A stretch of DNA of 64,000 nt from Nocardia stercoris (GTDB lineage Bacteria > Actinomycetota > Actinomycetes > Mycobacteriales > Mycobacteriaceae): the NCBI RefSeq assembly GCF_003696265.1, contig NZ_RFFH01000019.1:1-64000 (forward strand), written 5' to 3'. The position numbers and the translations under genes were made by a program. The notes beneath the pieces were generated by a model. The model saw only the letters and a program-made list of their open reading frames with translations, made no database searches and was not told the origin of the DNA. Below are positions 1 to 8,859 of the stretch, piece by piece. Every line of letters starts with the position of its first letter. Position 1 is the first letter of the stretch.

Positions 1-1
1 G

Positions 2-1249
2 GGCTGGGCGCCGCCGCCCGTCGCGCCGTCGGCTCCGGCCGGTCCGCCGCCGGGGTGGGCGCCGCCACCGCCGGGTCCGCCGGCCGGTTTCCAGCCGCAG
101 TACGGGCAGATCCCCGGGCAGCCGGCGTCGTCGGTCAACGACCTCAACCTGTTGAAGCGGGCCCGGCGGGCACCGCGCAGCGGGTGGCGCCGGGCCGTGC
201 ACCAGGTGTCCGGTGGTTCGATCAACCCCGGTGAGTCGTCGGCCGATGTGGTGCATCGCGAGCTCGTCGACCGGGTGAACCAGCCGGTCCGGGGCGACTA
301 CCGGATCGCGATCCTGTCGCTGAAGGGTGGCGTCGGCAAGACCACCACCACTGTCGGCCTGGGCTCGACGTTCGCCGCCACCCGCGGCGACCGCGTGATC
401 GCCATCGACGCCAACCCCGACCTGGGTACCCTCGCCCACCGGGTGCCGCGCCAGACTCGCTCGACGGTGCGAAACCTGTTGGAGGACCGCAACATCTCGC
501 GGTACTCCGATGTGCGCGCGCACACCTCGCAGGCCGCCAGCCGACTGGAAGTGCTTGCCAGCGAGCAGGATCCGGCGGTGTCGGAAGCCTTCAGCGAGAT
601 GGACTACCGGCGCGCCCTGTCCATCCTGCAGCAGTTCTACAACATCATCCTCACCGATTGCGGTACCGGACTGATGCATTCGGCCATGAAGGGTGTGCTG
701 GACGAGGCCTCGTCGCTCGTCCTGGTCACCTCGCCGGCCATCGACGGCGCGCGCAGCGCCTCGGCCACGCTGGACTGGCTCGAGCACCACGGCTACGGCA
801 AGCTCGTCGAGCGAACCGTGGTGGTGGTCAACGCTTCTCGCCGCGGTGCGTCGACCGTCGACCTGGACCAGCTGCGCAAGCTGTTCCTGGACCGCACCCG
901 CGCCGTGCAGGTCGTCCCGTTCGACGAGCACCTCGCCGAGGGCGCCGAGATCGACCTCGAACTCGTCGGCAAGCCCACCCGCCGCGCCCTGCTGGAACTG
1001 GCCGCCCTGGTCGCCGACGACTTCGGCTACCACCTGCCCCAGCCGCCCTACCCGGGCGCCCCGATGCCCGGCCAGTACCCGGGCCAGACCCAATACCCTG
1101 GCCAGCCGCAGTATCCGGGGCAGATGATGCCGCCGCAGTACCAGGACCAGCCGGGCTACCCGGGCCAGCCTCCATACCCCGGCGCCCCGGTACCGCCGCC
1201 CGGCTACAACGGACTGCCACCGGGCTTCGGGGAACCTGCCGGGTCCTGA
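2..1249 (+). CDS. MinD/ParA-like ATPase of the ESX-associated EspI type (5' end outside window)
   Basis: The reading frame is open from the left edge, so the start lies outside the window. The first ~45 visible residues are Pro/Gly/Ala-rich. They are followed by a basic segment (RARRAPRSGWRRAVH) typical of actinobacterial MinD-like proteins linked to type VII secretion, here just after an in-frame TTG at 152. The deviant Walker A motif SLKGGVGKTTTT lies at about bases 314-349, followed by AIDANPDLGTLAHRV, which fits the MinD/ParA switch region. The C-terminus is a disordered tail with repeated YPGQ units. In ESX systems such proteins are thought to be cytoplasmic ATPases or regulators. The family assignment is good; the exact ESX role is inferred. 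Confidence 0.85.
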   Translation, partial: GWAPPPVAPSAPAGPPPGWAPPPPGPPAGFQPQYGQIPGQPASSVNDLNLLKRARRAPRSGWRRAVHQVSGGSINPGESSADVVHRELVDRVNQPVRGDYRIAILSLKGGVGKTTTTVGLGSTFAATRGDRVIAIDANPDLGTLAHRVPRQTRSTVRNLLEDRNISRYSDVRAHTSQAASRLEVLASEQDPAVSEAFSEMDYRRALSILQQFYNIILTDCGTGLMHSAMKGVLDEASSLVLVTSPAIDGARSASATLDWLEHHGYGKLVERTVVVVNASRRGASTVDLDQLRKLFLDRTRAVQVVPFDEHLAEGAEIDLELVGKPTRRALLELAALVADDFGYHLPQPPYPGAPMPGQYPGQTQYPGQPQYPGQMMPPQYQDQPGYPGQPPYPGAPVPPPGYNGLPPGFGEPAGS

Positions 1250-1260
1250 ATTCGCTTCGA

Positions 1261-1299
1261 AAGACACCCTCGACGCGTCCGCCGCGTCGGGGGTGTCTT
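1261..1299 (+). terminator. Rho-independent-type terminator
   Basis: Two 17-base arms, 1261-1277 and 1283-1299, pair with one mismatch around a 5-nt loop, 11 nt after the ATPase stop codon. The downstream tail is T-poor, as is common in high-GC actinobacteria. Confidence 0.75.
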
Positions 1300-1391
1300 G
1301 CTGTGTATCACCGAAATATGAAGTGCCGCATCGGTTATCGCAGTTCCGCCGAATGCTGATGCGGGCGCTGTCGTGCACGAGGAACCGCTGT

Positions 1392-1844
1392 TCAGGCTCC
1401 CGGTAGACCGGCGTCGGTGGCGAGCACCGCGAGCGCCTCGTGGAGGGCGCCGAGCTGCGCTGCGGTGAGACGCGCGGTGAGGGCGCGATCGACCTGCTCG
1501 GCGGCCTGGGCGGCCTGATCGAGTAGTTCCCGGCCGCGGTCGGTGAGAGTCAGGATCTGCCGGCGCCGGTCGGCCGGATCACGTTCGCGCCGGACCGCGC
1601 CACGCTGCTCGAGCTGATCGGCCAGCGACACCACCAGGCTCGGCACCACGCCGAGGCGGGCCGCGAGTTCCTGCTGCGAGGCCGCGACATCGTGGTCGAG
1701 GGCGACCAGCAGCCCCACCTGCTTGGGCTTGAGGTTCAGGGACTCGATCTCCGCCGAGAAACTGTTCGCCGCAATGGTTCCCAGGATTCCGAGCCGGTAC
1801 GCCACGGTGCTGGGGATCGTCGTCTTCTTGTTGACTCTCGTCAC
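1392..1844 (-). CDS. MarR-family transcriptional regulator
   Basis: A 150-residue winged-helix repressor-type protein. Visible features are the helix-turn-helix region (SQQELAARLGVVPSLVVSLADQLEQRG) and the wing RRERDPADRRRQILTLTDRG, the classic MarR D-R-R signature. The frame extends upstream to 1937, but the GTG at 1844 gives the usual family length, and the longer frame would run into the divergent promoter. It is transcribed away from the small membrane protein gene at 1907. A perfect inverted repeat lies in the 62-bp gap, suggesting that it controls itself and that neighbour. The ligand is unknown. Confidence 0.85.
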   Translation of the reverse strand: MTRVNKKTTIPSTVAYRLGILGTIAANSFSAEIESLNLKPKQVGLLVALDHDVAASQQELAARLGVVPSLVVSLADQLEQRGAVRRERDPADRRRQILTLTDRGRELLDQAAQAAEQVDRALTARLTAAQLGALHEALAVLATDAGLPGA

Positions 1845-1850
1845 GGGGTC

Positions 1851-1866
1851 GAGTATATCTCTACTC
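1851..1866. promoter_or_regulatory. Candidate MarR operator
   Basis: GAGTA-N6-TACTC is a perfect inverted repeat with 5-bp arms. It lies 7 bp upstream of the marR-type GTG start and 41 bp upstream of the divergent ATG at 1907, the usual place for an autoregulatory MarR operator. Confidence 0.5.
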
Positions 1867-1906
1867 AAATGATTCACGCCTCGAACGATTTGAGAAGAGA
1901 AGCAAA

Positions 1907-2263
1907 ATGCTGACTGTGATCGCCGCTTCGAACGCACTGGTAGCCGTGGTGTCCGGTGTGTCCTGTCTGGTGGGACTCGTTCGGCCGCGCCTGGCGTTGC
2001 CGGCGGGCGAGTCCGTGACGCCGGGCATCACGTTCTTCCTCGGCGCCTACGCCGCCCGAGCCCTGCCGCTGTGCGCAGTGACCCTCGCCGTGCTGGCGAC
2101 CGGGAACCGGACCGCGATCGCCCCGGTCCTCGTCGTCGCCGGCCTGGCTCAGATCGGTGATGCCGCACTGGGTTTCCGGCTCCGCAACCTTCCGATGGCC
2201 GCGACGTGCATCGGGCTCGCCGCCGTCCACCTGGGCACCGCCGCCTGGCTCGCCCTGTCCTGA
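1907..2263 (+). CDS. Small four-helix membrane protein (DUF4267-like)
   Basis: 118 residues with about four hydrophobic segments and little else: an N-terminal helix, the ITFFLGAYAARALPL region, AIAPVLVVAGLAQIGDAALG, and a C-terminal helix. The pattern and length resemble DUF4267 proteins, which have no established function. An ATG follows a purine-rich GAGAAGAGAAG stretch. It is divergent from the MarR gene and is followed 33 bp later by another membrane protein gene on the same strand, so the two probably form a short operon under MarR control (inference). Confidence 0.7.
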   Translation: MLTVIAASNALVAVVSGVSCLVGLVRPRLALPAGESVTPGITFFLGAYAARALPLCAVTLAVLATGNRTAIAPVLVVAGLAQIGDAALGFRLRNLPMAATCIGLAAVHLGTAAWLALS

Positions 2264-2296
2264 CCATCCGAAACAAGCTGTCGCAGAGGAACTGTC

Positions 2297-2932
2297 ATGA
2301 ACTTCGACCGCCGCACCGTTCGCGTCGCCGGGATCGTCTACCTCTTCGCCTGGATCGTCGGACTCTCGGTCTGGCCCACCAACCCCTCGGTGCGGGCATC
2401 CGGCACGCAGATCGCCGCCGCTCTCCACGGTCATGTCCCGGTCGCGATCGCCCAGTATGTCTGCACCCAGGGCATCGCGGGAATCGCACTCGCCGTGATC
2501 GTTTCGACGTTCACCGGATGGGCCCGGATCACCGGCCTGTCGGCCGTCGCGGTTTCGCTGACCCAGTGCGCCCTGGGCGTGCACATGTCGGGATGGTCGT
2601 CCGCGGGGTCCGCCGACGCCGCGCAGACTGTCTTCGCTCTGGTGAATCGCCTGGACGGCGTGAAGATGCTGCTCCTGGCCGTGGCCGCGTTCCTGGTGTC
2701 GGTGTCCGCGCTGCGCAACCACATCGGCCCGGTGTGGGTGCACCTGACGGGTCTCGCTCTGGCCCTGACCATTTCGATCTCCGGCATCGGATATCTGCTG
2801 CTCAGTACGACTCTCGCGCCCGCCGCCTACGTCGCCGGGATCGTCCTGCTGGTCTGGGTCCCGGCGACCGCGTGGGCACGTCGCGATATCACAGGGCCGG
2901 TATCGGTCGCCCGGATCGCGGTCCCGGCCTGA
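2297..2932 (+). CDS. Integral membrane protein of unknown function
   Basis: 211 residues with about six hydrophobic helices (for example VAGIVYLFAWIVGLSVW near the start and AYVAGIVLLVWVPATAWA near the end). No catalytic motif is visible. The architecture resembles actinobacterial DUF4386/DUF998-type membrane proteins, but I cannot choose between them. The start is an ATG with AGAGGA six bases upstream. It follows the DUF4267-like gene by 33 bp and is probably co-transcribed with it, so it may share the MarR regulation. A strong hairpin ends the unit. Confidence 0.7.
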   Translation: MNFDRRTVRVAGIVYLFAWIVGLSVWPTNPSVRASGTQIAAALHGHVPVAIAQYVCTQGIAGIALAVIVSTFTGWARITGLSAVAVSLTQCALGVHMSGWSSAGSADAAQTVFALVNRLDGVKMLLLAVAAFLVSVSALRNHIGPVWVHLTGLALALTISISGIGYLLLSTTLAPAAYVAGIVLLVWVPATAWARRDITGPVSVARIAVPA

Positions 2933-2964
2933 GCCGAACACACGCCGCAGAGCGCCGATCCGAA

Positions 2965-2992
2965 GCACCCGAACCTGTTCCGGTTCGGGTGC
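2965..2992. terminator. Bidirectional terminator hairpin
   Basis: An 11-bp perfect stem (GCACCCGAACC / GGTTCGGGTGC) with a 6-nt loop sits in the 73-bp gap between the convergent membrane protein gene and the LysR gene. It could serve both. Confidence 0.75.
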
Positions 2993-3005
2993 GCGGTCGT
3001 ACCGC

Positions 3006-3956
3006 CTAACGCGGGGGCCGGGAGTGGGTGACAGCCGCTGCGGCGGTCCGGAACGCCCGCAGCACTGTCGCGACCGCCGGCGAGCGGTCGGCCCCCGGCC
3101 GGATCGCCAAGTCGTAGCGCCGGGCCGCCCGCACGCCGGCCAGGCGGAGCACGACCAGCTCCGGATGCCGGACCGCGTACCGCGGCATCAGGGCGACGGC
3201 GTGGCCGCCGGCGACCAGAGCCTCGGTGACGGTGAAGTCGTTGATGCGCTGGGTGATTCGGGGCTGGACGCCGGTGACGGTGGCGATGGAGCGCAGGACG
3301 TCGTCGACGGGGAAGCCGCCGCGGACACTGAGCCAGGTCTCGGCGGCGAGTTCGCCGGGGACGACGGCGCCGCGGCCGGCCAGGCGGTGACCGGTGGCGA
3401 CGACGACGTCGATGGGCTCGCGCATCAGGGGCAGGGTGCGCACGCGCGGGCCCGCCACGGCGGGACTGCGTTCGTCGCGGTGGGTGAGCACGATGTCGTA
3501 GTCGGCCAACAGTTTCGGCACCTCGGTGGGTGGCAGGTCCTCGTCGGCCAGGATCACCTCGACGTCGGTTCCGGCCAGCGCGGTCAGCACCCCAGGGAAC
3601 AGCAGGGCGGCGCCGGACGGGAAGGCCGCGACCCGGACCAGTCCGCGGGGCGAGCCGCGGTAGTGCGCCATCTCGGCGACCGCCCGGTCGACTGCCGCCA
3701 GGACCTCGTCGGCGCGTAGCACCAGTGCCTGCCCGGCGGCGGTGAGCCGCACTCGGCGCCCGTCGGGTTCCAGCAGTTCGACGCCGGCTTCGCGGGCGAG
3801 CACCTTCAACTGCTGGGAGACCGCGGACGGGGTCATCGACAGGGCCGCGGCGGTCGCCGCTACAGTGCCGCGGTCGGCGAATTCGCGCAGGACGCGCAGC
3901 CGTTCCACCGACAGCGCCGGTCCGGTCGGGTGTTGCGGTCCGGTGGTGGGATCCAA
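3006..3956 (-). CDS. LysR-family transcriptional regulator
   Basis: 316 residues. The N-terminal winged HTH (LRVLREFADRGTVAATAAALSMTPSAVSQQLKVL) is followed by a periplasmic-binding-protein-like effector domain (LVRVAAFPSGAALLFPGVL onward). The TTG at 3956 is preferred because AGAGGA lies about 7 bases upstream and it gives the usual length. The gene is divergent from an EamA exporter gene with a palindrome in the gap, the standard LysR-activator/transporter layout. The inducer is unknown; amino acids or metabolites exported by EamA proteins are the obvious guess. Confidence 0.9.
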   Translation of the reverse strand: MDPTTGPQHPTGPALSVERLRVLREFADRGTVAATAAALSMTPSAVSQQLKVLAREAGVELLEPDGRRVRLTAAGQALVLRADEVLAAVDRAVAEMAHYRGSPRGLVRVAAFPSGAALLFPGVLTALAGTDVEVILADEDLPPTEVPKLLADYDIVLTHRDERSPAVAGPRVRTLPLMREPIDVVVATGHRLAGRGAVVPGELAAETWLSVRGGFPVDDVLRSIATVTGVQPRITQRINDFTVTEALVAGGHAVALMPRYAVRHPELVVLRLAGVRAARRYDLAIRPGADRSPAVATVLRAFRTAAAAVTHSRPPR

Positions 3957-3979
3957 GCGCCGTCCTCTGGGGATGAATG

Positions 3980-3994
3980 TGTAGAACTTCTACA
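3980..3994. promoter_or_regulatory. Candidate LysR binding site
   Basis: TGTAGAA-C-TTCTACA is a perfect 7-bp-arm palindrome and fits the T-N11-A rule of LysR recognition sites. A further half-site (TTCTAC) occurs about 25 bp closer to the EamA gene. It is 24 bp from the LysR start and 59 bp from the transporter start. Confidence 0.6.
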
Positions 3995-4052
3995 TGAACC
4001 ATCCATAATTATTCGATTGTTCTACGTTGTCCACACCCCGCACGATTGCCGC

Positions 4053-5012
4053 ATGACCCCCCGTGATCGCCTGCTCGGCTCGGCCGTCGTCCTGCTCTGG
4101 GGACTGAACTTCGTCGCCCTGCACATCGGGCTCGAGCAGTTCCCGCCCCTGTTCTTCGCCGGCCTGCGTTTCGCCGTGCTCGCGCTCCCCGTCGTGCTCC
4201 TGGTGCGGCGTCCACGGGTGCCGCTGCGCTGGCTCGTGTTGTACGGCAGCGGTTTCGGGATCCTGCAGTTCGCCTTCCTGTTCACTGCCATGCGCGCGGG
4301 AATGCCGACCGGGCTGTCGTCGCTGGTGCTGCAGTCTTCGGCGCTGTTCACGGTGCTGCTGGGCGCGCTGCTGCTGGGCGAGCGGCTGCGGCCGGTACAG
4401 CTGGCCGGCCTGGCCGTGGCCGTCACCGGAATGGTGGTGATCGGCTGGGATCGGGCGCAGCACGCTTCGCTGCTCCCGGTGCTGCTCACGTTGGCGGGTG
4501 GCCTCGGCTGGGCGTTCGGCAATCTCGGGTCCCGGCTGGCCGCGGCGCCCGGGCCGGACGGCGAGCGGCCCGACCCGCTCGCCCTCACGCTGTGGATGAC
4601 GGTCGTGCCGCCGATCCCGATGTTCGTCCTGTCGGCGTTCGTCGAGGGTCCCGCGGCCGGGCCGCGAGCGCTGCGGCACGCCTTCACTCCGGCGGGATGT
4701 TCGGCGCTGATCGCGTTGGCGTTCACCGCGATTCTCGCCACGCTCGTCGGTTCCAGTCTGTGGACGACGCTGATGGGCCGCTATCCGGCGACCACGGTGG
4801 CGCCGCTCTCGCTGCTGGTTCCGGTGGTCGGTATCGCCGCGTCCTGGGCGCTGTTGGGGGAGCGGCCGTCGGTGTTCGCGCTGACCGGCGGGGTGATCGT
4901 CATCGCGGGCGCCTTCGCGGTCACGTCGCCCGCCGTGTCGGCGGGTTCGGATCGCGGCGTCGTGGGCTCCGGCGGTACGCGGCGGATCGCGGACCTCGAT
5001 CCGGTAGCGTGA
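4053..5012 (+). CDS. EamA/RhaT-family drug/metabolite exporter
   Basis: 319 residues arranged as two EamA repeats of five helices each. Repeat 1 starts at MTPRDRLLGSAVVLLWGLNF and contains the conserved GLEQFPPLFFAGLRF loop. The second repeat ends with the family's typical PLSLLVPVVGIAASWALLGERPS stretch, where the E of GERPS is highly conserved. The frame is open further upstream, but the ATG at 4053 matches the family N-terminus. Such proteins export amino acids, purines or other small molecules through the cytoplasmic membrane. The divergent LysR gene probably activates it. Confidence 0.88.
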   Translation: MTPRDRLLGSAVVLLWGLNFVALHIGLEQFPPLFFAGLRFAVLALPVVLLVRRPRVPLRWLVLYGSGFGILQFAFLFTAMRAGMPTGLSSLVLQSSALFTVLLGALLLGERLRPVQLAGLAVAVTGMVVIGWDRAQHASLLPVLLTLAGGLGWAFGNLGSRLAAAPGPDGERPDPLALTLWMTVVPPIPMFVLSAFVEGPAAGPRALRHAFTPAGCSALIALAFTAILATLVGSSLWTTLMGRYPATTVAPLSLLVPVVGIAASWALLGERPSVFALTGGVIVIAGAFAVTSPAVSAGSDRGVVGSGGTRRIADLDPVA

Positions 5013-5168
5013 GCCGCGCCCGCCGAGTCGGTATTGTCCGGTTGAACTGCTGGCCGATCGCTGATCCGGAATATTGCAGAAAATCGACCTCTAAAATCGT
5101 GGATGACCCCTGATCGACTCGGGTTTCGTGGCAATCGCCTACAGTTAGCCGCGATCTGGAGGTTCGGT

Positions 5169-6911
5169 ATGGCTGAACGGCGGTCAGGGGTGACCCGACG
5201 CGCAGTGCTGCGCGGTGCGATGGGTGTCGGTGCGGGTGTGGCGGCCGGCGCACTATGCTCACCGGTCGCCACCGCGAACACCGGGCCCAGCGTCGCGATC
5301 TTCGGCGGCGGAGTCGCGGGTCTCACCGCCGCACACGAACTCGCCGAGCGGGGATTCGCGGTCACCGTCTACGAGCGCCGCGCCCTCGGCGGCAAGGCGC
5401 GCTCGATCCCGTTCACCGGCACCGGCACCGGCGGACGCCCGGATCTGCCCGGCGAGCACGGATTCCGGTTCTTCCCCGGCTTCTATCACCACCTGCCCGA
5501 CACCATGCGCCGAATCCCGTTCGCGGGCAACGTAAACGGCGTCTGGGACAACCTGATCTCCACGCCCGAAGCACGTTTCGCGCGCAAGGATGCGGACAGC
5601 ACCTTCGTGCCCACCAGCTACAGCGACATACCCTGGTCCGGCCCCGGCGAATTCCAGCAGACCCTCGGGTCGATGATCGCCACCTCGGCCAAGATGCCGC
5701 CCGCCGACGCCGCCTATTTCGCCAACCGGCTGCTCGTCTTCTTCACCAGCTGCGACGACCGCCGGCTCGGGCAGTGGGAGAAGGTCGCCTGGCGCGACTT
5801 CGTCGGCGCGAACGAACGATCCGAGGACTTCCGAATCCTGTTGTCCCGCACGCTCACCACCATGCTGGTGGCGATGAGCGACGACCAGGCCAGCACCCGG
5901 ACCATCGGCACGATGGGCGAACAGTTCCTCGGCAACCCGCTCTGGCAGGGCAACGACGGCCCGATGGACCGGGTGCTCAACGGCCCCACCAACCAGGCCT
6001 GGATCGACCCGTGGGTGGACCGGCTGCGCGGCCTCGGCGTCACCTTCGTCACCGCCGAACTGGCCGGCCTGGACATAGCGGGCTCGCGGATCTCGGGCGC
6101 GCGGCTCACCGACGGCACCCCGGTCACCGCCGACCACTATCTGCTGGCCGTGCCCGCCGAGGTCGCCCGCACCTTCTGGACGCCCGAAATCCTTTCCCTG
6201 CAACCGGAACTGGCGAACATGAGCTGGCTCAATGTGGAATGGATGACCGGCATCCAGTTCTATCTGAACCGGCCGGCGAACATCGCGCGCGGGCACACCG
6301 CCTACGTCGACTCACCGTGGTCGCTGACCTCGATCTCGCAGAACCAGTTCTGGGCCCGCACCGAACTGCCCGCCTTCGGCGACGGCACCGTGCAGGACTG
6401 TCTGTCGGTCGACATCTCGAACTGGAACCTGCCGGGAGTGCTGTACGGCAAGCCCGCCCGCGACTGCAACCACGACGAGATCGCTCGGGAGGTCTGGGAA
6501 CAGGTCAAACAGCATCTCGTCGGCGACAGTCGGCTCTCCGACGCCGACCTGCATTCGTGGTTCCTCGACCCGGGCGTGGCCTGGGACGCGAACCGGTCGG
6601 TCAACACCAATGCCGATCCGCTGCTGGTGAATACGGTCGGTACCTGGTCGGCCCGGCCCGCCGCGCACGGCGCCGTCGACAACCTGTTCCTGGCCGGCGA
6701 CTACGTGCAGACCACGATCGACCTGGCCACGATGGAGGGTGCCAACGAGTCCGCTCGGGCCGCCGTCAACGCGCTGCTGGACGTGACCGGATCGTCCGCG
6801 CCCCGCTGCCGCATGTTCTCGCTGTTCCGGTCCCCGATCCTGGAACCGTTGCGTCAGGCCGACATCGCGCGCTACGCCGCCGGGCAACCGAATCAGTTCG
6901 ACACCGCGTAA
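5169..6911 (+). CDS. Tat-exported FAD-dependent amine-oxidase-like oxidoreductase
   Basis: 580 residues. The N-terminus carries a twin-arginine signal (VTRRAVLRGAMGVGAG, then an Ala-rich stretch to about residue 37), so the folded flavoprotein is probably exported. A Rossmann motif follows directly (VAIFGGGVAGLTAAHELAERG, ending in the ribose-binding YER). The motif GEHGFRFFPGFYHHLPDTM is typical of the phytoene-desaturase/hydroxysqualene-dehydroxylase branch. The C-terminus has the FAD-binding NLFLAGDYVQT. The ATG at 5169 is chosen because it begins the signal peptide. The substrate cannot be read from sequence; a terpenoid or carotenoid-like lipid is a guess. It stands alone on this strand. 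Confidence 0.82.
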   Translation: MAERRSGVTRRAVLRGAMGVGAGVAAGALCSPVATANTGPSVAIFGGGVAGLTAAHELAERGFAVTVYERRALGGKARSIPFTGTGTGGRPDLPGEHGFRFFPGFYHHLPDTMRRIPFAGNVNGVWDNLISTPEARFARKDADSTFVPTSYSDIPWSGPGEFQQTLGSMIATSAKMPPADAAYFANRLLVFFTSCDDRRLGQWEKVAWRDFVGANERSEDFRILLSRTLTTMLVAMSDDQASTRTIGTMGEQFLGNPLWQGNDGPMDRVLNGPTNQAWIDPWVDRLRGLGVTFVTAELAGLDIAGSRISGARLTDGTPVTADHYLLAVPAEVARTFWTPEILSLQPELANMSWLNVEWMTGIQFYLNRPANIARGHTAYVDSPWSLTSISQNQFWARTELPAFGDGTVQDCLSVDISNWNLPGVLYGKPARDCNHDEIAREVWEQVKQHLVGDSRLSDADLHSWFLDPGVAWDANRSVNTNADPLLVNTVGTWSARPAAHGAVDNLFLAGDYVQTTIDLATMEGANESARAAVNALLDVTGSSAPRCRMFSLFRSPILEPLRQADIARYAAGQPNQFDTA

Positions 6912-7081
6912 GTCGCTCGGCGGCAGCAGGTTCCGGCGTTCCGCGGGAAACCCTTGTCAGTCCGGCAGGTGCCCGGTTGGATCGAAGTGCGGGCTGTCGA
7001 CGGGCGCCCACCCTCCGACAGTGGCGGGACGCCGGCAGCCGGACACGGACGGACTTCCCACCGGATCCGAAGGGGCACAGC

Positions 7082-7714
7082 ATGTCCGAGACCAGCGACA
7101 CCACGATCACCGACCCCGCCGAACTGCGGAACCTCCTGGGCGAGGTCGGCCACCGTGCGACCCTGAAGGAGCGCACCGCCCTGCACGCCCACGACCGCGC
7201 CTGGATCGCCGCGTCCCCCTACATCGTGCTGGCCACCAGCGCCGCCGACGGCACCTGCGACGCCTCCCCCAAGGGCGACCCGCCCGGATTCGTCCGCGTC
7301 CTCGACGATTCCACCATCGTCATCCCCGAACGCCCCGGCAACCGCCGCGGCGACGGCTACCGCAACATCCTCACCAATCCCCATGTGGGTGTGCTGTTCC
7401 TGGTCCCCACCCGCAACGAGACCCTCCGCGTCAACGGCCGCGCCCGCCTGGTCCGCGACGCCCCCTACTTCGACGACCTGATCGTCAAGGGCAACCGCCC
7501 GATCCTGGCGTGCGAGGTAGCGATCGAGGAGGTCTTCTTCCACTGCGGCAAGTCGGCCCTCCGCAGCGGACTCTGGCATCCCGGAGACTGGCCGGAAGTG
7601 ACCCTCCCCACCCACGCCCGAATCTCCAAGGACGTGGCCCCGACTCTCCCGGAATCGCTGCCGGAACTGGAGGAGTACTACTCGGTCACCAACTACACGC
7701 GTGGGCTGTACTGA
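7082..7714 (+). CDS. FMN-dependent PPOX-type flavoprotein (pyridoxamine-phosphate-oxidase fold)
   Basis: 210 residues with the split-barrel PPOX pattern: YIVLATSAADGTCDASPKGDPPG, then IVIPERPGNRRGDGYRNILTNPHVGVLFLVP, a typical flavin-phosphate and dimer-contact region. The C-terminus (CGKSALRSGLW) matches the MSMEG_1061-like subgroup of FMN-dependent PPOX proteins. The ATG at 7082 has a weak GGGGCAC upstream. Family members reduce or bind small aromatic or heme-like substrates; the particular reaction is unknown. The 170-bp gap before it carries no recognisable gene. Confidence 0.82.
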   Translation: MSETSDTTITDPAELRNLLGEVGHRATLKERTALHAHDRAWIAASPYIVLATSAADGTCDASPKGDPPGFVRVLDDSTIVIPERPGNRRGDGYRNILTNPHVGVLFLVPTRNETLRVNGRARLVRDAPYFDDLIVKGNRPILACEVAIEEVFFHCGKSALRSGLWHPGDWPEVTLPTHARISKDVAPTLPESLPELEEYYSVTNYTRGLY

Positions 7715-7756
7715 CGGCAACGATCGCGAACCCAGCGGATGACCGTCCCGGTGAAG

Positions 7757-8844
7757 TCATCCGAGCGTCCGCCGCCCGATCGCCGCGTTGAGCTCGTCCA
7801 GCTCCGCCAGTACATCCACCGCACCCCACACCCGATTGCGCTTGTTCGCTGACAACACCTCCAGGATGCCGGCCTCGGTGAGGTTGTTCAGTGCCCGCAG
7901 AGTGCTGACTTCGGATGTGCCGGTGAGGGTTTGGGCAGAATTGGAGTTGAGAATCGGAGTACCGAGCAAGTGATCGAGGATGGCGGCCTCGGCGGAGTTG
8001 GCGCGCGGCCGGACTCGGGTGTACCAATGACCGAGCAGGCCGGACAAGGTCAGTGCGGAATCCTCGGCCGCGGCACATGACCGCGTTGTCGCTCGGGCCA
8101 CGTACTCGAGAATTCGTCGGCAGCGCCGGTTCGGTAGCTGTTCAGCTGGGCAAAATAGCGGCTGGTATCGGCCAGCATGGCCGAGGCGAGCGGCACGGTG
8201 ATGCGCCGCGTCAGGCCGCGCCGACGCAGGACCGCGCTCAGCAATGCTCGGCCGATCCGGCCGTTGCCGTCGGTGAACGGATGGATCGACTCGAACTGGG
8301 CGTGCGTGAGCGCAGCCTGAGCGAGAATCGGAAGATCGCTCCGGTTCGCGAAGGTCAGCAGGTCGTCCATCAGATCCGGAACCAGTTCCGGCGGCGGGAT
8401 GTGCGCCGCGTGCAGTGGGGTGTAGTCACTGCCGCCGATCCAGTTCTGAACCTCGCGGAATCGCCCCGACTCGCGCGCGGCGTAGTAGTCGGGTGCCATC
8501 AGCAGGCGGTGGGCCTCGAGCAGAGTGTTGACGGTCATCGGGCCGATGTCGGCCGCGTCGACCATAGAGATCAACGCCCGGACGGCCGCGAGCTGGGATT
8601 GTGCCTCGGCGCTGGCATTGCCACCGCCAACGGCTCGCGCGAAGGCGCGCCAGCCGGCGTCGACATGTTCGATCTTCGAAGAGGCGACCGATTCGCTCCG
8701 GAGCAGAAAGTCCGACAACGGCGCCAAGTGTGCACCGAATCCCGCCTCCAGACGCGCAACGGAGATGATGGCGTCCTCGTGGGCGCGGGCGACCTCGGCC
8801 GCCGGGGCATCGCCAGCGCCGCCGCGCGACCACACCCGCCCCAC
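7757..8844 (-). pseudogene. Fic-domain AMP-transferase-like gene broken by a frameshift
   Basis: Two minus-strand frames together encode one Fic protein. The upstream frame (from a GTG at 8844 or 8835) contains the Fic_N-like helix with SSKIEH, which resembles the inhibitory (S/T)xxxE(G/N) motif except for its last residue. It also carries an intact catalytic motif HPFTDGNGRIGR, then breaks off after DEFSST near 8104. The next frame continues directly with VARATTRSCAAAEDSALTLSGL and a C-terminal winged-helix segment ending IGRRTLG. Restoring one base near 8101-8106 would join them. The N-terminus also looks shorter than usual, pressed against murT. The active site precedes the break, so a truncated product might retain some activity. 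A sequencing error is the main alternative. Confidence 0.78.
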
Positions 8845-8859
8845 CCCTAGACTCACCCC

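Noticed and set aside
5255..7081. Upstream extension of the PPOX gene in the same frame
   Set aside because: It is an alternate frame inside the FAD oxidoreductase gene; the PPOX homology begins after ATG 7082.
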